A DNA stretch of 64,000 nucleotides from contig JAFREQ010000034.1 in NCBI GenBank assembly GCA_025331565.1, forward strand, positions 868,001-932,000, written 5' to 3'. The position numbers and the translations under genes are program-made. The DNA is from Holacanthus passer (taxonomy: Eukaryota > Chordata > Actinopteri > Pomacanthidae). The notes under the pieces are model-generated. The model had not been told where the DNA came from, ran no database searches, and saw only the letters and a program-made list of their open reading frames with translations. Position 1 is the stretch's first letter. Each line of letters begins with the position of its first letter. Of the stretch, positions 27,001 to 32,830 are shown piece after piece.

Positions 27001-27373
27001 TACAATAGAAAGAAAAGCCTGGTTCTCTCTGCCAGTGAGGTAAATAAAGTTAAGAATTTACAGTATTTTATATTGTACACCATTAGACTGTAGTATTGAA
27101 TTGGGACATACTGCTAGTTCCATTAGAGAGTAACCATGCTCATGTCTGTCCCTTCTTCCAGCAGGCCTCCCTGCATCCAGCCCCCTGCAGCCTTCCCTGG
27201 GCCGGTCTGGTACCAGCCCGGCCTTCAACCCCAGCAGAAGCTCCTCTCCCCAGACCAAAGGAGGCGCCTCCACCCCGAGCCCCCACAAACAGCTGGCCCA
27301 CAGCCACCACCACCACAGCAGCCATGGCGCCGTCAGGAAAGGCAAGGGCCCCGGCGGTCCTGGGGCTCGATAA
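1..27373 (+). CDS. ino80: INO80 chromatin-remodelling ATPase, C-terminal 857 residues (gene continues left of window)
   Basis: Catalytic subunit of the nuclear INO80 complex, a Snf2-family ATPase that slides nucleosomes and exchanges histone variants in transcription, replication and DNA repair. Nineteen exons join in one frame: 1-41, 524-609, 1783-1950, 2171-2304, 2546-2613, 2827-2920, 3192-3408, 5802-5942, 6640-6865, 14425-14552, 19732-19826, 20410-20482, 21080-21238, 21401-21503, 21610-21698, 22565-22720, 23157-23328, 25302-25517, 27165-27373. All introns seen are GT-AG and phases agree throughout. The reading covers the end of the ATPase N-lobe, the long INO80-type insertion between lobes (about fragment residues 100-390; in the family it binds the RUVBL1/RUVBL2 ring), and the helicase C-lobe with STRAGGLGIN (motif V) and DRAHRLGQ (motif VI). 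A basic tail, an Ala-rich stretch and a Ser/Pro/His-rich end follow. The N-terminal half, including the HSA region and Walker motifs, lies outside the window. Identity rests on remembered vertebrate INO80 sequence. Confidence 0.96.
166..424 (+). mobile_element. Non-autonomous DNA-transposon fragment, copy 1
   Basis: Ends are imperfect inverted repeats: aactctgattttaaaaaagt on the left and aactttttgaatttgagtt on the right. The interior (gatggagcgaggttcaccac; catggactcaggaacact) recurs in copies 2 and 3. It resembles internally deleted Tc1/mariner-like teleost elements. It carries no transposase and lies within an ino80 intron (42-523). Confidence 0.6.
524..609 (+). CDS. ino80: ino80 exon w2
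   Basis: Follows tttcag and completes the split Asn. Reads QLSRLHMILKPFMLRRIKK and on to LSDK, the conserved Snf2 N-lobe end (LKPFMLRR). Ends in phase 0 before gtagag. Confidence 0.95.
610..1782 (+). other. ino80 intron, no recognised element
   Basis: AT-rich noncoding DNA between exons w2 and w3. Short open frames near 880-1240 have no family features. Confidence 0.7.
1783..1950 (+). CDS. ino80: ino80 exon w3
   Basis: Phase-0 exon of 56 codons between a ctacag acceptor and gtatgg. Carries LTSRQRLLYQALRNKIS and LMNLVMQFRK, the helical segment that closes the first ATPase lobe in INO80 proteins. Confidence 0.96.
2171..2304 (+). CDS. ino80: ino80 exon w4
   Basis: Reads VCNHPDLFERQETRSPFHM and then SKFLYRHGLVH. 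The CNHP motif is typical of Snf2 ATPases and marks the entry to the long INO80 insertion. Ends inside a Lys codon at gtaagt. Confidence 0.95.
2546..2613 (+). CDS. ino80: ino80 exon w5
   Basis: Completes the split Lys, then reads ILQVLLSPFSPNHIQQSLFH, matching the family's VLSPFAP..IQRSLFHRKG segment of the insertion. Donor gtgagc, phase 1. Confidence 0.92.
2827..2920 (+). CDS. ino80: ino80 exon w6
   Basis: Reads GDDKGSCFSFLRFIDLSPAE then MSNLMLRGTLVR. The SCFSFLRFID core of the insertion is strongly conserved. The last Arg codon is split at gtgagt. Confidence 0.94.
3192..3408 (+). CDS. ino80: ino80 exon w7
   Basis: Starts WLALFLSLKAAYRLHYQRLF, as in the vertebrate family. It then enters a poorly conserved acidic/basic stretch with EGGQEETRD and RSRPRSK before LWLNRPTNFPN. 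Phase 0 end at CAG|gtaaga. Confidence 0.93.
3409..5801 (+). other. ino80 intron, no recognised element
   Basis: 2.4 kb between exons w7 and w8. Nothing beyond low-complexity runs. Confidence 0.7.
5802..5942 (+). CDS. ino80: ino80 exon w8
   Basis: Forty-seven codons in phase 0: NLVFTAFRPGMMG, then NSSTSSLRPCQPTLPPKFLL and ATPR. This is the variable part of the insertion. Its donor is the first unit of a GTAT microsatellite. Confidence 0.92.
5943..6030 (+). repeat. (GTAT)n(GT)n microsatellite at an ino80 splice donor
   Basis: About 9.5 units of GTAT followed by about 26 GT units begin at the first base of the intron after exon w8. The rest of this intron (to 6639) shows nothing else recognisable. 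Confidence 0.95.
6640..6865 (+). CDS. ino80: ino80 exon w9
   Basis: Reads VTAVPMERYCDDRSAEYEWR and ends NGWSFIRIP-like (HGWSFIRIP), the last part of the insertion before the second ATPase lobe. Ends one base into the next codon (Gly in human, Asp here) at gtgaga. Confidence 0.94.
6866..14424 (+). other. ino80 7.6-kb intron with a TAATTA-bearing GC-rich stretch
   Basis: Largest intron in view. Contains GT and GA microsatellites (for example 9202-9224), a GC-rich stretch near 10500-11000 with TAATTA at 10692-10697 and TAATTG nearby, and GATA-type motifs around 7230. No coding exon seen. Confidence 0.6.
14425..14552 (+). CDS. ino80: ino80 exon w10
   Basis: Starts the helicase C-lobe: ESLITESGKLHTLDILLSRL, then GHRVLIYSQMTRMIDLLE (motif IV region). 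Preceded by a 7.6-kb intron. Phase 0 end. Confidence 0.97.
15294..15350. repeat. Hairpin-forming inverted repeat in ino80 intron
   Basis: Left arm 15294-15316 and right arm 15332-15350 pair over 19 bases (right arm TAAGCTTCTTGGCTGTTTG), apart from a 4-base AGCC duplication in the left arm. The loop is 15 bases. Confidence 0.85.
16801..17296. mobile_element. MITE with TTAA ends (piggyBac-like)
   Basis: Left end TTAAAGGAGGACTCCACC, right end GTGGAGTTCTCCTTTAA: inverted repeats differing at one base, each including TTAA, the usual target of piggyBac-type elements. The interior is 0.5 kb without an open frame. It lies in an ino80 intron. Confidence 0.7.
19240..19657 (-). mobile_element. Non-autonomous DNA-transposon fragment, copy 2
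   Basis: Inverted relative to copy 1: it has catcccaacttttttggagt at its right end and the reverse complement of the shared interior (catgtagtaatctcctttat). It retains more of the interior, including acaggtgtttttggatcagt. It ends about 75 bases before ino80 exon w11. Confidence 0.6.
19732..19826 (+). CDS. ino80: ino80 exon w11
   Basis: Reads EYMVYRKHTYMRLDGSSKIS and ERRDMVADFQSR. RLDGS is motif IVa of Snf2 helicases. The Arg codon is split at gtgggt. Confidence 0.97.
19827..20409 (+). other. ino80 intron, no recognised element
   Basis: Noncoding, with a run of T at about 19899-19912 and a strong pyrimidine tract before the next acceptor. Confidence 0.7.
20410..20482 (+). CDS. ino80: ino80 exon w12
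   Basis: Carries DIFVFLLSTRAGGLGINLTA, helicase motif V, needed for ATP hydrolysis and coupling to DNA. Phase 0 end at gtgagt. Confidence 0.97.
20483..21079 (+). other. ino80 intron, no recognised element
   Basis: Noncoding AT-rich sequence; nothing identified. Confidence 0.7.
21080..21238 (+). CDS. ino80: ino80 exon w13
   Basis: Reads VIFYDSDWNPTVDQQAMDRA and HRLGQTKQVTVYRLICQGS. Motif VI, with the arginine finger of QAMDRAHRLGQ, is intact. Phase 0 end at gtctga, a weak donor. Confidence 0.97.
21401..21503 (+). CDS. ino80: ino80 exon w14
   Basis: Reads IQRVVISGGNFKPDTLKPKE then VVSLLLDDDELEKK. The acceptor tract is weak (purine-rich taataag). Ends one base into a Leu codon. Confidence 0.93.
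21610..21698 (+). CDS. ino80: ino80 exon w15
   Basis: Encodes a charged coiled coil, RQRQEEKRQQEESSKVKERK, and then RKREKYAEK. It is basic and probably nuclear-localising. Phase 0 end at gtacag. Confidence 0.93.
22036..22430 (+). repeat. Dispersed repeat in ino80 intron 21699-22564
   Basis: The phrases ctctggggaccatgatt, tctggggactgtatccag and ttcacggcaatctggcc, then acagacggacaggccagcc, fit the tail of a common fish interspersed repeat with near-duplicated internal units. Non-coding. Confidence 0.5.
22565..22720 (+). CDS. ino80: ino80 exon w16
   Basis: Begins KKNEESENKRKKEVNLVIS, then ADNSNLSADGDDSFISVEMD and AMPSPFSE, a conserved acidic segment of vertebrate INO80 tails. Confidence 0.94.
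22721..23156 (+). other. ino80 intron, pyrimidine-rich
   Basis: Long CT-rich stretch (22910-23110) ahead of exon w17. An apparent 146-codon frame here is intron plus the real exon. Confidence 0.7.
23157..23328 (+). CDS. ino80: ino80 exon w17
   Basis: Reads ISLSSELQPGSLPPD, then DESSSDMLVIVDDPVSSAPQ and SRATNSPSSVSGSVSD. Low-complexity but closely like the human tail. Ends inside a Gly codon. Confidence 0.94.
23656..24107. mobile_element. hAT-like MITE
   Basis: Starts CAGTGGTTGAAA and ends TTCTTCCACCACTG, so the tips are CAGTGGT-type inverted repeats. The interior has the tacttaagtaca / aaaggatctgagtactt pattern of a common teleost short repeat. It lies in the ino80 intron 23329-25301. Confidence 0.65.
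24108..25301 (+). other. ino80 intron remainder, no recognised element
   Basis: Noncoding sequence between the hAT-like MITE and exon w18. Confidence 0.6.
25302..25517 (+). CDS. ino80: ino80 exon w18
   Basis: Encodes an Arg/Gly-rich, AT-hook-like stretch (SGRSRGRPKGSGGG) and the Ala-rich block AGSAAAMAGAMAGAAAASAA, ending YGYSVSK. The donor is A|gttagt; without splicing a stop follows within two codons. Confidence 0.93.
26310..26580 (+). repeat. Dispersed teleost repeat in last ino80 intron
   Basis: Segments cagttttatttatatagagc, gagcaagcatttagcaacag and ggcggccatctgccttgacc match a frequent fish interspersed repeat as I remember it. Class unknown. It is followed by GA-rich low-complexity sequence to about 26780. 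Confidence 0.55.
27160..27164 (+). promoter_or_regulatory. ino80: Tandem NAGNAG splice acceptor of last ino80 intron
   Basis: The acceptor reads ttccagcag. Splicing at the first AG adds Thr-Gly where use of the second gives a single Ser. Both keep the frame. The second AG yields the same spacing as human (K-x-x-x-A-S-S-P-L-Q). Confidence 0.65.
27165..27373 (+). CDS. ino80: ino80 last coding exon (w19)
   Basis: Reads LPASSPLQPSLGRSGTSP and ends VRKGKGPGGPGAR before TAA at 27371-27373. It has a histidine run (HSHHHHSSH) that I do not recall in human INO80. The 3-nt alternative start at 27162 is described separately. Confidence 0.88.
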
Positions 27374-27598
27374 TACACTCATCCACATGTGAATGTGCCC
27401 TCACACAAAACACGCACAACTGTCTCAATATAGAACACACACACACACACAGATAAACTGACCTACTCTCACTGTGATCCCCACAGACGCCCTACGCCTA
27501 GACTCATGAATAGGGAATACAGTATATATAGTAACTGATGCTCACTACCTGGAGGACCATGCTGTGTCTGCTGGCTCAGCTACTAAAAGGACCCTCTT

Positions 27599-27599
<1 letters not shown>

Positions 27600-27631
<32 letters not shown>
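27600..27631 (+). repeat. (CA)n microsatellite in ino80 3' UTR
   Basis: About 16 uninterrupted CA units. Confidence 0.95.
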
Positions 27632-27636
<5 letters not shown>

Positions 27637-28130
27637 CATTTGAAGGTACAGTTCCTACCAGCCTCCACAGTTCTTGGTTCAGTTTTATTTGAACGTGTCC
27701 TGGTCAGTGGACAGAATCTGCCTTGAGTATTTTTTGTTTGCATTGTGACAAGAGTATTTCCAAGTGCTTTTTTTGAGAAGACGGACTGTACTTTTCTATT
27801 CATGACAGGAAACTCTTTTGATTCGCTACCTAGTTGCGATGTTACAATACACGCGTGAACCAACACACGTCAGCGTAAAGGGCTTCGAAATCCTTGTGAT
27901 TGCCGGGGTAGGGGGGCAAGGGAGTTCCTGTCAAACGCACTGAGCCACGTCTTCCGTTTTTTCGATGTTAGTGATTCTCATACTTGTACATAGGTTAATT
28001 TAATTGTTCTGTAGATACGCTCAATGCGAACTGATGGATGATTCTGCATTTCACAGAGCTTAATGTGAACCCATACTTTAACCAACCCAGACAATGTCTA
28101 CAGCTTTTCTACTAAAGCTCTTATTTTTGT

Positions 28131-28136
28131 AATAAA
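28131..28136 (+). terminator. ino80: Candidate proximal poly(A) signal of ino80
   Basis: AATAAA about 760 bases after the stop, followed by a GT-rich stretch (gatgtgagtg). Confidence 0.5.
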
Positions 28137-28787
28137 GATGTGAGTGCCCATAACGACATGGCAGGTCTTAGCATTTTGAAAATTTCTTGTCCTTAAAATG
28201 TATTCCCGTACAGAAGGAAATGAAAATTGATGATATATTTTTTTGTCTAATGGGAAAATGAATGAATGGATAATGTAAAAAATTATATTCCAAAATGAGG
28301 GGTACCAGTTGATATGGCAACGCTGCTAACAGTAAACTTATGAATTCACTCAGATTATTTGGTTGTTTGATATTTAAGTTATTTGACTTGTGTTAAAAAC
28401 AGGCTATTCACGATAATTGCGAATGAGATGTTCACCTGTAAAACTGTGTAAATTGTACTGAAGCCATTTTTACTTTTCAGAAAATTGGTTGGGTTTTTTT
28501 TGTGATGAGGAGTCTGTGGTTCTCTTTGATGCCATTGATGTTTTAGGAAAAAATAAAACAAAGCAAAGGTTTGCATCAGTGTCCTAAGTTGAGCACTACA
28601 TATGTTATAGGTTTGTTTGTTTTGTGTTAATAGTGTGATTAAAATATGATGTTCTATATTGATGTACATAATGATGAGAGCAACGTTTCCTCTGGCTTTT
28701 CCCTCATTTGCCTGTCTATTTTTATAGGTCATGTGTACATATGAAGAAATGCATCAGCCATTTTACTAACAGGAGGAGCCAACTGAA

Positions 28788-28793
28788 AATAAA
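28788..28793 (+). terminator. ino80: Candidate distal poly(A) signal of ino80
   Basis: AATAAA followed at 28833-28855 by a T/GT-rich stretch. Another AATAAA at 28552 lies between the two signals. Confidence 0.5.
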
Positions 28794-28810
28794 AGGAGTG
28801 CTAAATCAGT

Positions 28811-30710
28811 CTTTCCGCCTGTTCTGAATTCTTTTTGTGTTCGCTTGTATTTTTCATTTAAATCTCACAGAGGTATTGAATCAACCCTGGCTCTTTGAAA
28901 CCATAACTTTGTGGTCTCTGGCAACTGTCCTGTAAAGCTTTATGTCTTAAACTACGGATACTGAATTTATTTTGCCTGTGGGCCACATTTGCAAAATAAG
29001 AGGAGTCCAGGGGCCAGTTAATAAATATACCCTTATAATATTTATCAGATAAAACGAATTACATTAAAAGGCCCATAACTCACATTTCTTTGAAATCCTT
29101 TTTTTCCAAATTAACTCATTTATTGTTGAGTATAAGTTGAGTATCACTGTCTTAGACTGTTCTGTTTGCCATGTTAAATAATTGTGTACTGACACCTAAA
29201 ACACCTGTAATCATATATTTTAAGAAATGTTCCCTGAGATACAAAAGTCTGCAAACCATATATTATTTTTGATTTTCTCTTATTTTGAAATTCAAAATGC
29301 TGCACGCAGTTCTCAATATTAGACAACGTTTAAGAATAAAATATCATTTGAAAGGCCTCCATATGCACCCACAGGTCACCTTCAGTCCTAATTTAGTGTA
29401 GTCAGATGTAGCTTTTCCATAAACAATGTCCCAGTCGCTCAGGATAATTGACAGACTTTGCTGTGGATGGTTCTACTTTCTAACAAAGAAATAGTCCCCA
29501 TGAAAACTGTTTACAGTGAAACCTCAGCGACTGGGACATTGTTCTTGGAAACACATGTTGATACTGAGTTTTCCAAATGGTTTTTTTTTTGTGCTTTGAG
29601 CAGCACAAACCTTCACAAACCAAAAGTTCTGTCCACCTCATATATATGAGGATATTCAAAACTCTGTCACCTAAAACTGAAACTATTTATAATATGGGTC
29701 AACTGACCGCTTAACAAATACATTATACATAATGAGGTCTCAAGCTGATTAAAACAACAGAAAAAACTCAATCAAGTCAATGTACTGTACTGAATTGATG
29801 TGAGTACATTTTCACATGGTTTGGTGGACAGCCGGTAAGAATTCATCTTGGTGAGCGCCTCAGCAGCTTGTTCTTCCTGGTGCACTCTGACATGACCACG
29901 GAGCAGACTGTAAACACAGGACTTCCAGGTCTGGGCTTATTCCCAGCCAGCAGTTATATAAGCCTCTGCACCTAGATAGACTCTTGACTTGAATCACGTC
30001 CAAGGTACAAGCTGCTCCAGCCAATGTTTGGGAGTGTCCAATGTATGTTTGTATATGTGTATACTCCAGAAGCCTTTTCCAAAAAAGCACTGATTGGCCT
30101 GGATAATGCTGCAGATCTGCAGACCAGTCAAACCTGAAACACTGATGCTTCAGGTTTCACTCAGGAAAGTTGTCCAGCTAACTGACTCCGTCAACCTGCT
30201 TCTTGGAACAAGACTCAGGCCTTGTATGGTTGTCAAATGTGGCATGTACATATGTAGCTGCCATATCCATATAAGGAATGTCTATACATATTTTTTTTTT
30301 TATAGAACTTGACACTTTTTCAAAATGCCTGCATTATATTTTATTTAATGTGTAACATTTTCAAAGTCTCCCTCAACACTGGTGAGGACCTCAGTGTGGA
30401 AATGTAAACAGTTTAAATGTGTGATATTCCCTTCTCAGACTGTTAAATTTTAAGGCCTAAGGAGAAAAGTTTCCAGTGATGAAGTCAGAAAAAAAGAGGT
30501 TATCTCCTTAATCATCTTGTGCCTCTAAGATTTACTCAAATACCTCTTCAGAGTCTTGACTACAGGCCTAATGTTAAGTCATCTGCATTATTTTCCAGAT
30601 CCTTTGTACCGTTTCATATTGCCAACGTTTTCCTCACCACAAAAAATGAATTGATGAAGTTCAGGTTCCAAAGAAATCTCGAGTCACAGAGTAAATGAAA
30701 GGTACAAACA
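28811..30710. other. Intergenic gap between convergent ino80 and chac1
   Basis: About 1.9 kb, AT-rich, without a plausible gene. Its only clear structure is the inverted repeat at 29422-29543. Confidence 0.6.
29422..29543. repeat. 22-bp inverted repeat between ino80 and chac1
   Basis: Left arm 29422-29443 (aacaatgtcccagtcgctca and two more bases) and right arm 29522-29543 are reverse complements with one mismatch, separated by 78 bases. Weaker pairing continues outward (ttttcca/ttggaaa). Confidence 0.85.
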
Positions 30711-30728
30711 AAGGAATTATTTTAACTG

Positions 30729-30734
30729 TTTATT
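30729..30734 (-). terminator. chac1: Candidate poly(A) signal of chac1
   Basis: AATAAA on the minus strand, giving a 3' UTR of about 0.53 kb. A GT-rich stretch (tttgtttgt) follows within 20 bases in the direction of transcription. The intervening 30735-31244 holds only a short GT repeat near 31180. Confidence 0.6.
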
Positions 30735-31244
30735 AGTGTTTGCCTGTACACCAGGTGGAAAAGTTGCCACAAGCAACTTTTTAAAAAAAAAAACAGGTCT
30801 ACACGTTCAAATAAACAACACAGCAACCATTTGGTGAACAGGTTCAACTAACACAATTAATCACTTCACCGTCTGAATGGATTGGATGGAATCTGAACTG
30901 TGCAAATTAAAACTTGTTAATGTCCCTTTTAAAAAAACAAATCCACAAATGTTTATAGTCAAAAACAATTTAGTGATCACACATTTTGTAAATGTACAAA
31001 CATGTACGTTACAATGTGAACGTGAGGTCATGCTTTTGAAAAAAACAAAAACAAAAACACACTTAATGTCATGCTTCCCTTTTGTTATCACTTCAGTAGG
31101 ATCAAGGGATTTAAGTACACTGGATGGTAGTTTTCACAACATAAACATGGGTGGACTGCATGACAGGTGAAAAGCCTCAGTGTGTGTGTGTGTGTGTGTA
31201 GTGTATTCATCCACTTTATAAGCTAGTGAGACAAAGGGTACGAG

Positions 31245-31628
31245 CTACTGGGCTGCTAACATATAGGACACCACGGTCAGTGCTGCCGCCTCGATGGAGA
31301 ACAGGTGGTGGTCTTCCACGTGCGGGCAGCTGCTCCTCATGAACTCGGCCAGCCGGAGCAGGTACTCCAGGTTGTGGCCCGTCTTCCCTCTGCTCACGGC
31401 GATCTGGGTGCCGATCTGCTCCGGGCTGGCCGGCCCCAGGTAGAGGGGGTTGTCGGAGGTGGCGATGTACAACAGCGCCTGGACGGGAGGCTGGTCCTCC
31501 CCCATGGCGAAGAAGTCCACCATCCTGGTGACATAGCCACCGCAGACCGCCTCACGCACATTGAGGTAATTCAGGGACTCTTCAACTTGAGAGCCTGTCA
31601 CCTCGAATGCCACACCCCAAGTACTCGC
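31245..31628 (-). CDS. chac1: chac1 exon 3 (coding)
   Basis: Starts ASTWGVAFEVTG, carries the NVREAV catalytic motif and NPLYLGPASPEQIGTQI, and ends SYMLAAQ and stop. The open frame upstream of 31628 is intron. Confidence 0.95.
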   Translation of the reverse strand, partial: ASTWGVAFEVTGSQVEESLNYLNVREAVCGGYVTRMVDFFAMGEDQPPVQALLYIATSDNPLYLGPASPEQIGTQIAVSRGKTGHNLEYLLRLAEFMRSSCPHVEDHHLFSIEAAALTVVSYMLAAQ

Positions 31629-32094
31629 CTGTGAAAAGAGGAAAAACATGTTTCATTATCATTACGCATGCAGGGATGACTATGAGTTTTCTTAAGCCTG
31701 GAAACTCCAATGCTGTTTGTGGAACATCACTAGAACAGGAAGTACAGCTTTCCACTTACGTCATCATCTTCAATCAGCGTCACCACTCTTCCGGGCTGCG
31801 GAGACAGGAAGAGAAACGTCATGAGACAACGCCTGGAGCAATGTGAGCATCACAGCAGCGAACTGTGCCAATGAAAGCAAATAATCATGTGTCAAAATGA
31901 AGTAAAAACATTAAGCGTCTCACCAACTGGTCGTTCCCGCGGTGGAAGTTGTCTCCGTGCCAGAAGCGTCTCTTGTAACCTTGAATGTAGCCCACCATGC
32001 TCCTCTTGTACTTGAAGTCCGGCTTCCACACCAGTGACCCGTACCCGAAGATCCACAGGCTGCTCTTCCCGGCGATTATGTCTTGAGGCTTCAT
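31245..32094 (-). CDS. chac1: Glutathione-specific gamma-glutamylcyclotransferase 1 (ChaC1)
   Basis: Cytosolic enzyme that cleaves glutathione to 5-oxoproline and Cys-Gly. In mammals it is induced by the ATF4 stress pathway and has been reported to deglycinate and block Notch. Three exons on the minus strand, 32094-31924, 31795-31760 and 31628-31245, join in phase 0 to 196 residues. FGYGSLVW (about 16-23) is the gamma-glutamyl binding loop. RRFWHGDNFHRG follows, then PGRVVTLIED. YLNVREAVCGGY holds the catalytic Glu95, equivalent to human Glu115 by my alignment. SGHNLEYLL-like GHNLEYLLRL is present near the end. The protein lacks most of the human N-terminal extension, so it is shorter than the 222-residue human form. 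Position between ino80 and dll4 favours chac1 over chac2. Confidence 0.95.
31760..31795 (-). CDS. chac1: chac1 exon 2 (36 nt)
   Basis: Twelve codons, PGRVVTLIEDDD, with a gcag acceptor and gtaagt donor. This small exon matches the human PGRVVTLLEDHE segment and is too short for ORF finding. Confidence 0.94.
31924..32094 (-). CDS. chac1: chac1 exon 1 (coding)
   Basis: Fifty-seven codons from ATG at 32094-32092: MKPQDIIAGK, then LWIFGYGSLVWKPDF and ending FHRGNDQL before gtgaga. This is the first Met of an open frame just ahead of the conserved domain. Confidence 0.95.
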
Positions 32095-32830
32095 TTTGAT
32101 CGATAGTGTTGACGACGTTCAGATGAATCGATGGATCTCTCGCTCGGCTCTTTGCTGTTAGCTAAGGTGACCAGCTAGCTAACGTTAGCTTCCTCCGGTC
32201 CAGTAGCAGGGGGACCGGCTGGCTCGCAGGTATACCGCGGACGGTATTCGAGCCCAACTGCTTGGCAGTTGCGAAGATGGAGTTTCGCAGTTGATTTTGC
32301 TTTGCACGATGCATTGCCGTTGCATTAGAGGTGCCGCATTATGCCTTAAAAATCCATGGCAGCCGCCGTGGCCTTCAGATCAACGGGAGGAAAAAACGGG
32401 TCAAAGACCGTGTCGGCCAGCTGCTCCGCCGGCCGCTGCGAAGTTAGTGTTTACGAATGAAAAAAATCGAGGTTTGATTTAGTGGTGTCGAGGTTTCAAA
32501 CACCAGTCTCTTTATCTTTTCTCTTCTCTGATTTGAGGCGATTCTTCGATAACATGGCGAAGCGGCGCTCACGTCTTTATACAGTCCAGAGCTGGTGGGC
32601 GAGACCGTGTCAGAGTTTTCTACCAATAATATTTAAGAAATGTTTGTCCTCGTCATATTTTAACCAATGAGATTTCGGTGCGCCGAATAAGGCGGAACAT
32701 AAAACCAAACCGCTTACACTATTGGCTTAAATTTCGCTTGAGACGCTTCTCCGTATTTCAACGTGATTGGCTGATTAACTGTCATTCTAACTGATTCAAT
32801 TTGCGATTGGTCGTCTGTGTTGTCGCTCTC
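32095..32830 (-). promoter_or_regulatory. chac1: chac1 upstream region: 5' UTR and promoter
   Basis: Sequence ahead of the chac1 ATG. It holds five CCAAT boxes at 32623-32627, 32664-32668, 32721-32725, 32766-32770 and 32806-32810, the last three in the orientation of the gene. A CARE-like GTTGCATTA at 32319-32327 reads TAATGCAAC on the minus strand, one base from the ATF4-type TGATGCAAC. The transcription start is unknown; CCAAT boxes usually lie 60-100 bases upstream of it, so the 5' UTR may be near 500 bases. Confidence 0.5.

Larger units (their letters stand above)
27374..28810 (+). other. ino80: ino80 3' UTR (inferred extent)
   Basis: AT-rich noncoding sequence after the ino80 stop, with CA microsatellites near 27434-27450 and at 27600-27631. 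The end is placed just past the last strong poly(A) signal. No transcript evidence is available. Confidence 0.6.

Noticed and set aside
31305..31634. 109-codon plus-strand frame opposite chac1
   Set aside because: Shadow of chac1 exon 3, whose minus-strand reading has the catalytic motifs.
31245..32094. Calling the cyclotransferase chac2
   Set aside because: NVREAV and the extended N-terminus fit ChaC1, and the gene lies between ino80 and dll4 as CHAC1 does in human.
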